Origin: Sphingomonas sp. BGYR3
GTDB lineage: Bacteria; Pseudomonadota; Alphaproteobacteria; Sphingomonadales; Sphingomonadaceae
Assembly (NCBI RefSeq): GCF_025153455.1
Contig: NZ_JANZNT010000001.1
Location: 124,001-188,000 of the forward strand
DNA length: 64,000 nt
Reading direction: 5' to 3'
The position numbers and the translations under genes were made by a program. Every line of letters starts with the position of its first letter. Position 1 is the stretch's first letter. Shown here piece after piece: positions 47,803 through 56,202 of this stretch. Below the pieces are notes generated by a model. The model saw only the letters and a list, made by a program, of their open reading frames with translations, did not search any database and was not told where the DNA came from.

Positions 47803-50283
47803 TTACAGGCCGACGACCCCGCCATCATTCTTGGTGATAACGACCGTGGCGGAGCGCGGCCGCGATCCGACTGCGGGGCCAGTCTGGCTGGCCGGCCAGT
47901 TGCTGGTGATGTTCGCAAGCGTCCCGCCCTCGCCGGGGTGCTGGATGTTGACGAACAGCGTGCGGCCATCCGGCGTCGAGTCAACGCCAGTGATCTCGCA
48001 CCCGATCGGACCCACCAGAAAGCGGCGCAGCTGAGTGCCGGGGGCGGCACCGATACGGGTCACGACGGTCGAGGTGACGCCGCTGGCGTTGGTGTTCGTC
48101 ACCGTGCGCGTGCCGCCGTCGCCGACTCGTCCGGGCATGCCGACCAGCATCTGGTTGTTGGTCACATCGGTAAAGGCGCCATCATCCGTCTGAACCCACA
48201 ACAGCGGCGTCACCTGCCCCGATGCGTTGGTGGGACGGCCGAACCATAGGCCGTCGGGGCTGGAAAAATCATTGTCCGCGGTCAGGCCGGACAGGTTGAC
48301 GTTGGTGGCATCCAGGTCCGACCCCGCGCCGAAGGCATAGATGTCCCAGGTGAAGCGCAGCGCCTCGGTCGTATCGCCCTGTTCGCGCAGGCGCAGGATG
48401 TGCCCGTTGCGGTTGCCGCGCGCCGTGCTGGGCGCGTCGGTATAGACGCGGGGGTTGGCCGCATCGACCACGCGCTGGCTGGCCGAGACGGTGTCGCCGG
48501 GCACCCGCCGGTTGGCGTTGTTGGTCAGCGTTAGATACATTTCGCCCGTCACCGGGTTCACCGCCGTCCATTCCGGGCGATCCATCGGGGTCGCGCCCTG
48601 CGCATCGGCGGCGAGCCGGGCATGGACCAGCACATCCGCCTGATCGGCAAAGGCATAGGCCGGGTTTGTCGAGGTGACATTCCCCTGACCGAACACCAGC
48701 GGCAGCCACTCGCCCGTGCCATCGGCATTGAAGCGCGCGACATACAGCGTCCCGGCATCCAGATACTTGTCGCCGATGGCGAGGCGGGTCGCCGACTGTG
48801 CGTCCGCGGTCGCCCAGGGCGTGGCCGAGACGAATTTGTACACATATTCGTTCTGCGCGTCGCAGCCCATGTACCAGGCAGGGCGCACCCCGGCGACAAA
48901 GTTGCCCGGCCACGCGCCCTCATGGTTCATCCGGCCCAGCGCCGTGCGCTTGCGCGGGGTCGATGCGGGATCATAGGGGTCGATTTCGACCACCCAGCCA
49001 TATTGGTTCGGTTCGTTCCGGTAATCCTGCGTCGCGTCCGATCCGGTGACGCGCGCGTCCCATTTGCGGAAGATGGTGTTGGCGGGATCGGCCGGAACCA
49101 CCGTCGACCAGCCGTAATTGCCGGTCGAGCTGCCGACGCCATAGCGGGCGAGCGCGACCACTTCCTTGGCAGAGCGAAGGGCGTTGTCGCTGGACGGACG
49201 ACGGAAATAACCGGCCCAGTTTTCCTCGCACGTCAGGTTGGTGCCCCAGGGGGTCACGCCGTTCGCGCAGTTGTTGATCGTGCCGCGCCCGGCAACGCCG
49301 GTCGGCGAAAATGCGGTGCGCAGCAGCGCGCTGCCCCGCGCCGGGCCATTGATGGCCATTGGCGTGTTGGGCGTGATCCGGCGGTTGAACGGGCTGTTCT
49401 GGACATAGGACCATGCGCCGGATGCCGCGCGCGACACCTCGACAATGCTGACGCCGTGCAGGTCGATTTCGATGGTCACTTCGCCTTCGGGGCGGATGCC
49501 GCCGGGCGCCGTCGGACCGTTGGCGTGCAGATATTGTTCGGTGATGTTTTCATGGTTCATCACCAGCAGGCCGCGCGTGCTGCTGTTGTCATCGCGCCCG
49601 CCGCTGGCCGACAGGCCGTAATAATAGAGCGCATCGCCGTGATCGCCCGCGCGCTGGGCGAAATTGGTATCGGTGCCGTCATTGCGATAGGCCGGGACAT
49701 TGGCCGCCAGCGGATCGCCCATGCGGTACAGCACGTTGACGGTATAGCCGGCGGGGACGGTCACCACGTCGTTGCGGTTCTTGGCAACCGCGGTGAAGCC
49801 GAGAGCAGGCGGGTTGATCGTCACCGTGGTATCGGCCTGAGAGATGAGGCCGCTGCCGTTGGTGGCGGTGTAGCGAAAGCCCAGCGTCGTGGCGCTGGCC
49901 ACGGCCGGCGCGATAAAGGTCGTCGCGCCGGAATTGGCGCCGCTGAGCGTGACGGCAGGTCCGCTGGTCTGCGTAAAGCTTTGCGCCGTGACCTGCGCAC
50001 CGGTTGCGGTGCCGTTCAGCGTGACGACGCGGCCGCCGGACGTCGCGCCGCTGGAGCCCGCAACGACCGACAGGGCCGGTTCGCCGTTCGTCGTATCCTC
50101 ATCACAGCCGGCCAGCAGACCGCCGCCGAACACGGCGATGGCCGCGGCATTGACGCCGCCGCGCAGGGTCGTGCGGCGCGAATAACGTTGTTCGATCAGC
50201 GAATTCAGCGTCGGCGTGGCGGACGGATTGGTGTCGATTTCACCGTCGGTATAGCTGACGGTCGGCAGGGCAAAGGATTCCAT
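47803..50283 (-). CDS. phoX: PhoX-family (DUF839) alkaline phosphatase, Tat lipoprotein with Ig-like extension
   Basis: 826 residues. The N terminus carries a twin-arginine signal (SRRTTLRG, Arg36-Arg37) that ends in a lipobox, LAGC (Cys60), followed by Asp (CDED). Residues about 68-158 form an Ig/PKD-like beta domain (VVTLNGTATGAQVTAQ, TTVTINPP). The DUF839 PhoX catalytic propeller follows, with LLVMNHEN, the CEENWAGYFRRP metal-binding segment and LGRMNHEGAWPGN. PhoX enzymes are Ca2+/Fe3+-dependent phosphomonoesterases. Next to the T2SS locus it may be an exported surface cargo. The ATG at 50283 starts MESFALPT. Confidence 0.9.
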   Translation of the reverse strand: MESFALPTVSYTDGEIDTNPSATPTLNSLIEQRYSRRTTLRGGVNAAAIAVFGGGLLAGCDEDTTNGEPALSVVAGSSGATSGGRVVTLNGTATGAQVTAQSFTQTSGPAVTLSGANSGATTFIAPAVASATTLGFRYTATNGSGLISQADTTVTINPPALGFTAVAKNRNDVVTVPAGYTVNVLYRMGDPLAANVPAYRNDGTDTNFAQRAGDHGDALYYYGLSASGGRDDNSSTRGLLVMNHENITEQYLHANGPTAPGGIRPEGEVTIEIDLHGVSIVEVSRAASGAWSYVQNSPFNRRITPNTPMAINGPARGSALLRTAFSPTGVAGRGTINNCANGVTPWGTNLTCEENWAGYFRRPSSDNALRSAKEVVALARYGVGSSTGNYGWSTVVPADPANTIFRKWDARVTGSDATQDYRNEPNQYGWVVEIDPYDPASTPRKRTALGRMNHEGAWPGNFVAGVRPAWYMGCDAQNEYVYKFVSATPWATADAQSATRLAIGDKYLDAGTLYVARFNADGTGEWLPLVFGQGNVTSTNPAYAFADQADVLVHARLAADAQGATPMDRPEWTAVNPVTGEMYLTLTNNANRRVPGDTVSASQRVVDAANPRVYTDAPSTARGNRNGHILRLREQGDTTEALRFTWDIYAFGAGSDLDATNVNLSGLTADNDFSSPDGLWFGRPTNASGQVTPLLWVQTDDGAFTDVTNNQMLVGMPGRVGDGGTRTVTNTNASGVTSTVVTRIGAAPGTQLRRFLVGPIGCEITGVDSTPDGRTLFVNIQHPGEGGTLANITSNWPASQTGPAVGSRPRSATVVITKNDGGVVGL

Positions 50284-50368
50284 GAAGCGTGTCCCCCAAT
50301 TAAGCGAATCAACTGGTCGGGCGGCAGCGCCGCTCCGCCGTGGTTTGGGTTGCGGATGCGACACGCTG

Positions 50369-50386
50369 ATGAGCGTTCGCGGACAG
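50369..50386 (-). promoter_or_regulatory. Candidate Pho box upstream of phoX
   Basis: Read on the minus strand, CTGTCCG-CGAA-CGCTCAT matches 10 of 14 positions of the consensus PhoB site (two CTGTCAT half sites with a 4-base gap). It lies 86-103 bases ahead of the phoX start, and also upstream of the divergent mini-operon. The match is imperfect, so it is a candidate only. Confidence 0.35.
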
Positions 50387-50460
50387 AGCCGAGACAATTC
50401 GAAGTCAGGAATATGACGCGGGCCGAAACGAACGATCGGCGGCTTGCGTTCTGACCGCGG

Positions 50461-51030
50461 ATGGATAGGGGCGCAGGGGTGATTGACCGTGCGGACCAAG
50501 CCGATCCTGCCCAGTCGCCACAGGGCGCGTCCCTGCTGGCGCGGGTTGCCGATCGACTGAACCAGGGCAGGCGGGCGGCGGGGGAGCGGCAGGCGGCGTT
50601 CCAGCCCGGCCCATGGCTGTTGCCGCTGGCGCTGCTGATCCTGTGGATCCCGATCGCCATCTGGGGCGGGGCGCGGCTGCTGGAGCAAGCGGCGATTGCC
50701 GAGCGGCACGCGGCCGAGAGGACCAGTCGCCCGGCAATGCTGTCCCATTCCGTTGAGCGCGCCGAACATCGCACCATGGCGGCATTGATCGCGCGTCCGG
50801 GGGCGGCGGCGATGGTCGAGCGGCTGGCACGGGTGCTGCCCGCCGACGATCGGATCGTGTCGGCAGCCATGGCCGCCGACGGGGCGCTGACCATCGAGGT
50901 CCTGTCGCTGGACCCCGCACGGCTGAGGGCGGCATTGCGAACGTCGCCCGATACCGGGGCATTGCGGACCCGGGCGGAACGGCGGGAGGATGGCGCCATC
51001 CGCGTTACCCTGTCAGGGCGCGCGCCATGA
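50461..51030 (+). CDS. PilN/GspL-C-like inner-membrane protein
   Basis: 189 residues. A cytosolic lead of about 50 residues is followed by one transmembrane helix (about 51-69: PWLLPLALLILWIPIAIW), a periplasmic coiled coil (QAAIAERHAAERTS) and a ferredoxin-like domain (MVERLARVLPADDRIV, then ALTIEVLSLDPARLRAAL). This is the architecture of PilN and of the C-terminal half of GspL. The actin-like cytoplasmic GspL domain is absent. It heads a three-gene set with a PilO/GspM-like and an HR-domain protein, overlapping the next gene by four bases. Confidence 0.62.
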   Translation: MDRGAGVIDRADQADPAQSPQGASLLARVADRLNQGRRAAGERQAAFQPGPWLLPLALLILWIPIAIWGGARLLEQAAIAERHAAERTSRPAMLSHSVERAEHRTMAALIARPGAAAMVERLARVLPADDRIVSAAMAADGALTIEVLSLDPARLRAALRTSPDTGALRTRAERREDGAIRVTLSGRAP

Positions 51031-51491
51031 ACCGCCGGGAATGGACCATCGCGGCGGTGGCGTTGACGGGCGCTGCCCTGCTTGCCTGGCCGGCGATGGA
51101 CGCATGGTTCGATCTGGGCGATGCCCGCGCGGCCCGTGCGGCGGCGGCGTCAGCGGGGCAGCGGGCCCGGAAACCCGTCCCGTTGCTGCGCGATGACGCC
51201 ATGATGCGGGCTGGGGATGCCATGGCCGCCCGCCGGGCAATGGCCGGGGCAGTGATCGGGCGGGGTCGCGCGGGCGGCCTGTTGATCGAACGCGTCGTGC
51301 CCGCACGCGGCACGCCCCGGCTGGCGGCCGTGATCGTTGAGCTTTCGGGGCCGGAGGCGGGCGTCATTGCGCTGGTCGATCATGTCGAACGCCAGCGCCC
51401 GGCGATGCGATTTGCCCGGTGGCGGATGGAGGCGGCACCGGGTGGTGCTGTCCGGTTCAGCGGCGTGCTGGTGGCGCCATGGCGGCCATGA
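51027..51491 (+). CDS. PilO/GspM-like membrane protein
   Basis: 154 residues. It has a short cytosolic N terminus, one transmembrane segment (about residues 7-24: WTIAAVALTGAALLAWPA), a basic alanine-rich coiled coil and a C-terminal ferredoxin-like domain (RLAAVIVELSGPEAGVIALV, ending FSGVLVAPWRP). The pattern matches GspM/PilO, whose role is to bridge the inner-membrane platform. Position in the operon (after the PilN-like gene, before an HR-domain gene) supports this more than sequence identity does. Confidence 0.6.
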   Translation: MNRREWTIAAVALTGAALLAWPAMDAWFDLGDARAARAAAASAGQRARKPVPLLRDDAMMRAGDAMAARRAMAGAVIGRGRAGGLLIERVVPARGTPRLAAVIVELSGPEAGVIALVDHVERQRPAMRFARWRMEAAPGGAVRFSGVLVAPWRP

Positions 51492-51910
51492 GGCGGCATC
51501 TGCCCCTTCTGGTCGCGGTGACGGCCGGCCTGATCGTGCCGCCGATGGTGCTTGCCATGGCTGATGGCGACGCGCCGGTTGCCGATGCCGCGCGGGTGGA
51601 GCCGATCGAGCCGCCGGCCGTGCCCGACTTGTCCGTCATCTATGGCCGGGCCCTGTTCGGCGCCCCTGCGGCCGATGCCGGACCGGCGATGGACGGACCG
51701 GACCTGGTCGGCATTTTCGGCCGGATCGGCAGCGACGCGGTGGCCATCGTGCGGCTGGGCGATGGCAACACCCGGACGCTTGGCCTTGGCGACAGTGTCG
51801 ATGGCTGGCGGCTGGAGGCGCTGTCCGCCGATGCCGCCGCCTTCCGTCGCGGCAACCGGCAAGTGCGCGTGCCGGTGCCCGGATCGGCCGAACCCCCGAC
51901 CGATCAGTAG
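51488..51910 (+). CDS. GspC/PilP-like HR-domain protein
   Basis: 140 residues. A signal anchor (about residues 5-24) and a proline-rich linker lead to a small beta domain (about 60-130): LFGAP, then DLVGIFGRIGSDAVAIVRLG and LGLGDSVDGWRLEALS. The layout echoes the homology region (HR) of the true GspC (LKGVFFARPESMSRVIIQVG), the part that touches the secretin. There is no PDZ domain. ATG 51488 overlaps the preceding stop (ATGA). It converges on gspD and overlaps it by seven bases. Confidence 0.58.
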   Translation: MRRHLPLLVAVTAGLIVPPMVLAMADGDAPVADAARVEPIEPPAVPDLSVIYGRALFGAPAADAGPAMDGPDLVGIFGRIGSDAVAIVRLGDGNTRTLGLGDSVDGWRLEALSADAAAFRRGNRQVRVPVPGSAEPPTDQ

Positions 51911-53967
51911 ATCCCGTCCAGTTCCAGCGACAGCCGGGGCGGGGGGCGGTCGATCAGCAGGCTTTTGTACTTGCCCAGCCGCTCTTCCTCCTGACGCAGG
52001 CGGTCCATCTTTTCGCGGGTCAGCGCGGCCGCATCGGCGGTGTCGCGGATGATGGTGGGCTTCAGAAAGATGAACAGCGTCCGCTTCTGCTGCGTTTCCC
52101 GGCGACTGCGGAACAATTCGCCCAGCACCGGAATGTCGCCCAGCACCGGCACCTTTTGCCGGGTTTCCGACCGGTCGTCGGTGATCAGGCCGCCCAGCAC
52201 GATCACCTCTCCATCATCGGCCAGCACGGTCGTCGAAATCTGACGCCGGTTGGTGATGAGGTCGGCCGCCGATGCCGGAATGCCGCTGGGCAGGGACGAT
52301 GCCTCCTGCACGATTTCGAGCCGCACGGTTTCGCCCGCGTTGACGCGCGGCAGGACCCGCAGCGTGATGCCGACATCCTTGCGTTCGATGGTGGTGAACG
52401 GGTTGGCGGTGCCGTTGCCCGTCAGGATCGATCCGGTGATGAAGGGCACTTCCTGACCGGCGATGAACTCCGCCGGGCTGTTGTCCAGAACGGTCACCTG
52501 CGGCTTGGACAGCAGGTTCGCGCGGGTCGATTGCCCCAGTGCCTGCACCAGCAGCGAAAAGGTATCCCCGATGGCGATATTGCCGTTGAACCCGCCCAGT
52601 GACCCGAACAGGGCGGCCGCCGGCACGTCCAGCGCGCTGAGGATCTGGCCCAGCGATGGGCCGGCGGTGTTGAACGATGTGCCCGCGCCCTCCACCTGAT
52701 TGAGCACGGCGGCACTGGTGCCAAGCTGCACGCCCAGCGCCTCTGCATCGTCGCCCGTTATCTCGGCAATCGCGGCCTCGATCATCACCTGTGGCCGGCG
52801 GACATCCAGTTCGCGGATCACGGTTTCGATGGATGCGATCATCGTCGGGGTGGCGCGCACGACCAGAGCGTTGATTTCCGGCGCAGGCTGGACGGTGATG
52901 TCCGGCGTCGAAAAGCCCTGCGGCGTCTCCGCGCGGCCGCCGGTCGTTTCCGATGGCAGCTGCAGCGGCGTTCCCGACTGGCCGGAGCCGCCATTGGCCT
53001 GAGCCTGTTGATTGGCGGCGATCAGGCCGGCGACGGCGGCGGTCGGACTGGTGCTGCTGGCGCCGGCGCGGCTGCGCGACTGAAGGCTGCGGGCCACGGG
53101 ATTGGTCGCGCCCGCCTCGATCCCCAGCGTGCCGCGCAGCACTTCGGTCACGGATTCGGCGTCGGCGTAATTCAGGCGGAACACGCGGGTCTGCGGCGTG
53201 GCCCCGCCCGGTGCGTCCAGCGCGACGACCATGCGGCGCGCCTCGTCCACCGCCGATGGCGTGCCCCGCACGATGACGGTGTTGCTGCGCGCATCGGCAG
53301 CGACACGGGTGGTGCCTGCGCCCTGACCCTCACCCATCACGCGCTGGATGGATTCGGCCACCGCCTCTGCGCTGCCGTTGCGCAGGGGGATGGCGGCAAA
53401 GGTCTGGCCGCCGCCGCCGTCCAGCGACCGCACGATCTGTTCCACGCGGCGGACATTGTCGGCGTAATCGGTGACGACGATCGCATTGGGGCTGTCCAGC
53501 GGTTCGACCGATCCGAACACGGCGATCAGCGGGCGGACGATGCGGGCTGCCTCTGCCGCCGGCACGTTGGACAGGCGGACCATGCGCGTCACCAGCTGCT
53601 CCCCGCTGGCCGAGCGGGTCGGCACGCCGCCGTCGCGCACGGCATTGGCGGCGGGCACAACGCGCCAGCCCCGGCCGGAGCGGACCGCCGCAAAGCCGTT
53701 GGCGCGCAGCACGGACAGGAACAGGTCCCACACCCCGGCTGGCGACAGCGGGCTGGCGGAAGTGACCGTCACATTGCCCTTGACCTGCGGGTCGAGGATT
53801 AGCGTGCGGCCCGTGATGCGCGACACCTGATCGGCGACGGTAGTGATGTCCACGTCGCGCATGTTCACGACGACATCCGCCGTTTCGGCTGATTGCGCCA
53901 GGATCGGCTGGACCGTGAATGTCGTCATCGCCGTGGCAAGCAGCAGGGTTTGGATCGGATGGCGCAC
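51904..53967 (-). CDS. gspD: T2SS secretin GspD
   Basis: About 687 residues. GspD forms the outer-membrane exit channel. After a signal peptide (ending ILAQ) come N0 (VNMRDVDITTVADQVSRITG), repeated N1-N3 domains (for example RTLILDPQVKGNVTV and EAARIVRPLIAVFG) and the secretin domain (VPFITGSILTGNG, VTVLDNSPAEFIAGQEVPF). A C-terminal S-domain-like tail is short. No pilotin gene is seen. The start is a GTG at 53967 or 53976, downstream of the gspC stop at 53978; neither has a good ribosome-binding site. Confidence 0.94.
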   Translation of the reverse strand: MRHPIQTLLLATAMTTFTVQPILAQSAETADVVVNMRDVDITTVADQVSRITGRTLILDPQVKGNVTVTSASPLSPAGVWDLFLSVLRANGFAAVRSGRGWRVVPAANAVRDGGVPTRSASGEQLVTRMVRLSNVPAAEAARIVRPLIAVFGSVEPLDSPNAIVVTDYADNVRRVEQIVRSLDGGGGQTFAAIPLRNGSAEAVAESIQRVMGEGQGAGTTRVAADARSNTVIVRGTPSAVDEARRMVVALDAPGGATPQTRVFRLNYADAESVTEVLRGTLGIEAGATNPVARSLQSRSRAGASSTSPTAAVAGLIAANQQAQANGGSGQSGTPLQLPSETTGGRAETPQGFSTPDITVQPAPEINALVVRATPTMIASIETVIRELDVRRPQVMIEAAIAEITGDDAEALGVQLGTSAAVLNQVEGAGTSFNTAGPSLGQILSALDVPAAALFGSLGGFNGNIAIGDTFSLLVQALGQSTRANLLSKPQVTVLDNSPAEFIAGQEVPFITGSILTGNGTANPFTTIERKDVGITLRVLPRVNAGETVRLEIVQEASSLPSGIPASAADLITNRRQISTTVLADDGEVIVLGGLITDDRSETRQKVPVLGDIPVLGELFRSRRETQQKRTLFIFLKPTIIRDTADAAALTREKMDRLRQEEERLGKYKSLLIDRPPPRLSLELDGIY

Positions 53968-53977
53968 TGGCAACACT

Positions 53978-54784
53978 CTATTGAAGGGGGACGGTGACGG
54001 TAACGGTCTGGCCGTCACGCTGGATTTCGACATCGGCGCTGCCCCGCTGCAGGGCGGACGCCATGGCTTCGCGGGCGGCACCGGCATCGCCCAGGGGGCG
54101 GCGATTGATGCTGCGGATCACGTCCCCGGGTTTCAAGCCGGGCAGGCCGGGCGCGCCGACGGCATAGCCGCCCTGCACCGGGCTGGCCTGCAGTTTTGAC
54201 AGGATCGCCTGGACGCGCGCGGCATCGGGCGCGCCTGCGGTCGCCGCCGGTGATGGCGTGCCCATGGGTGATTGACCGGCGGGCGGCGGCGAGGCGGCGG
54301 CGGGGGCTGCCGAACCGGGCGACGGGGCGAAGGGATCGGGCAGGGCCAGATATTCGGCCCGGCCGCCATTGTTCAGGATTGCCCGGTCGCGCAGGATCGC
54401 CGTGATCTGTGCCCCCGCAATCGACTGGCCCACCGCATATTCGCGGGGCTTTTCCTCACCGACCTGAATGATGACGCGGGACATTGATTCCGGCCGGGCA
54501 AAGAACACGCCCTTCAGCGTGGCGGCGATCTGTGTCGGCTGTGCTGCGTCGGCCGGGTTCGTCTGGCCGAAGGGGGCGAGCGCCAGGGCAGGAGCGACAT
54601 CCACCGCCGGGCTGGCCGGGCGCGGGCCGCCGCCGGGGACGGTGATCGCGCCGGTTCCGGCATGGCCGGCGATGCGCCAGGTCAACCCGGCCAGCGCAAC
54701 AGCGACCGACAGGATCATGGCCGCCGCCACGATGTCCAGCAGGGTCCGTTTGCGCGCGTCGGATAGGGGCGGAAAAAGCGTCAT
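53978..54784 (-). CDS. gspC: T2SS protein GspC
   Basis: 268 residues. One transmembrane helix (about residues 17-36), a Pro/Ala linker, the HR domain (about 80-150, TLKGVFFARPESMSRVI) and a C-terminal PDZ domain (about 185-265, GLPGLKPGDVIRSINRRPLG). GspC couples the inner-membrane platform to GspD and helps select substrates. It shares the GspD operon; its ATG overlaps the gspI stop by four bases. Confidence 0.92.
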   Translation of the reverse strand: MTLFPPLSDARKRTLLDIVAAAMILSVAVALAGLTWRIAGHAGTGAITVPGGGPRPASPAVDVAPALALAPFGQTNPADAAQPTQIAATLKGVFFARPESMSRVIIQVGEEKPREYAVGQSIAGAQITAILRDRAILNNGGRAEYLALPDPFAPSPGSAAPAAASPPPAGQSPMGTPSPAATAGAPDAARVQAILSKLQASPVQGGYAVGAPGLPGLKPGDVIRSINRRPLGDAGAAREAMASALQRGSADVEIQRDGQTVTVTVPLQ

Positions 54785-55146
54785 GGCGCAGCCTTCATGA
54801 CGAAGCCGTCCAGCGATGCAAGCGATCCGCGCTCACCCGCCGGGGAAACCGCGATCCGCACCTTGTCCAGCGCAGGATCGCTGGTGGGCGTGCGGGTGGT
54901 AGCGACGGTCCATTGCTGCCCCAGCAGCTCGACCGGCGCATCGCCCGCGGGAGCCACGCCCAGCGACAGTTCGGCGAGCCGGTTTTCCGCCACCCACATC
55001 GCCGCCGAACGCCGCTCCATCGCCCGGGTCGAATCGATATGGGTTTCCACCGTCCGCACGAGCCCCACCGTCGCAATGGCCAGCACGGCCAGCGCGACCA
55101 GCGCCTCGATCAGGGAAAACCCCTGTTGCTGTGCGCCGATGGTCAT
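54781..55146 (-). CDS. gspI: T2SS minor pseudopilin GspI
   Basis: 121 residues. The prepilin cleavage site is QQQG|FSLIEAL with Glu at +5 (Glu14), followed by a hydrophobic helix (VALAVLAIATVGLV). Fits GspI in size and by its place between gspC and gspH. It forms the tip complex with GspJ and GspK. Both ends overlap neighbours by four bases. Confidence 0.9.
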   Translation of the reverse strand: MTIGAQQQGFSLIEALVALAVLAIATVGLVRTVETHIDSTRAMERRSAAMWVAENRLAELSLGVAPAGDAPVELLGQQWTVATTRTPTSDPALDKVRIAVSPAGERGSLASLDGFVMKAAP

Positions 55147-55664
55147 GTCGCCGGGGCCGCATTGTCGGGCAATGCCACGGCGATCAGGCCGTCATAGACG
55201 ATCCGCCACCGCTGATCCCCGCTGGTGACGATGGCCGTCACCGGCTTGCCCATGGTGCTGCCGTTGAGGACGATGGGCGGCGCGGTATCCAGTTCGATCG
55301 CCATGCCGCCCGGCACGCGGTGAAAGGCGAGCGCCTCGTCGGTCCGCTCCTTCCATGCCGCACCTTCAAGAGTCGAGAAGGCATAGCCGTCGTCGCGGAT
55401 GGTCAGCGCGACGATCCGGTCGCCCAGCATCGCGTCGTCGGACGCCGCCTGGATGCGTCCGGCCAGCCGCCGTGCCTCTGTCTCCACATTGGGCGTCCGG
55501 CTGGCCGCGCCGATGCCGAATGTCACGGTCCCCGCCGCCACGGCGATGATGGCCAGCACGATCAGCATTTCGATCAGCGTCATGCCGGTTTCGCCCGGCG
55601 ACGGCCGGTTGCCCGGTTGGGCACTGGTCCCGGCGCTGGCGCGAAAGAATGTCCCCCCGGTCAT
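55143..55664 (-). CDS. gspH: T2SS pseudopilin GspH
   Basis: 173 residues. The prepilin motif is GETG|MTLIEMLIVLAII (cleavage after Gly27, Glu at +5 = Glu32). The leader is 27 residues long, longer than the usual 6-10. The pilin globular domain follows (EARRLAGRIQAASDDAML). ATG 55664 starts four bases after the gspG stop. Confidence 0.9.
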   Translation of the reverse strand: MTGGTFFRASAGTSAQPGNRPSPGETGMTLIEMLIVLAIIAVAAGTVTFGIGAASRTPNVETEARRLAGRIQAASDDAMLGDRIVALTIRDDGYAFSTLEGAAWKERTDEALAFHRVPGGMAIELDTAPPIVLNGSTMGKPVTAIVTSGDQRWRIVYDGLIAVALPDNAAPAT

Positions 55665-55668
55665 CCGA

Positions 55669-56160
55669 TCAGTTGCGCTTGCCGCCGATGTCCGCGTCCA
55701 GCCCCTCGCCACCCGGCTTGCCGTCGCGGCCCAGCGATTTCAGCTCATATCCGCTGCCGTCCGCCTGATAGACATAGGGATTGCCCCATGGATCGACGGG
55801 CGTCTGCGACAGATAGCCCCCTTCCGGATAATTGGTCGCGAGCGGCGGCGCGCTTGGCCGTTCGACCAGCGCCTTCAGCCCCTGAGCCGAGGTGGGGTAT
55901 CCGCCATTGTCCAGCCGGTACAGTTTCAGGGCGCCGGAAATGCTGGCAATGTCGGTCGTCGCGGTCGTCACCCGCGCCTGATCCGGGCGGCCGATCACAT
56001 TGGGCACGATCAGCGCCGCGACCAGCGCGATGATCGCCAGCACCACGATCATTTCAACCAGCGTCAGGCCAGTTTCGCCGGGCGCCGGTTGCCGGTTCGG
56101 CTTGCGGGCGATGCGCCGCTTTGCCACGCTGTCATGGAACTGTTTCAAAACTATGTGCAT
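55669..56160 (-). CDS. gspG: T2SS major pseudopilin GspG
   Basis: 163 residues, longer than the usual 140-145 because of a 31-residue leader. Cleavage is at GETG|LTLVEMIVVLAII with Glu +5 (Glu36). The globular domain has the GspG signature GGYPTSAQGLKALV and PVDPWGNPYVY, with the calcium-binding loop toward the C terminus (DGKPGGEGLDADI). It polymerises into the short pseudopilus that pushes cargo through GspD. GGAG precedes the ATG at 56160. Confidence 0.95.
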   Translation of the reverse strand: MHIVLKQFHDSVAKRRIARKPNRQPAPGETGLTLVEMIVVLAIIALVAALIVPNVIGRPDQARVTTATTDIASISGALKLYRLDNGGYPTSAQGLKALVERPSAPPLATNYPEGGYLSQTPVDPWGNPYVYQADGSGYELKSLGRDGKPGGEGLDADIGGKRN

Positions 56161-56202
56161 CCCCGCTCCATGCGTTCGATCCGTGAAAGCAATGTTACAG
56201 CC

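Noticed and set aside
48622..50454. 610-codon frame antisense to phoX
   Set aside because: His/Arg/Gly-rich without motifs; phoX on the other strand has Tat signal, lipobox and DUF839 features.
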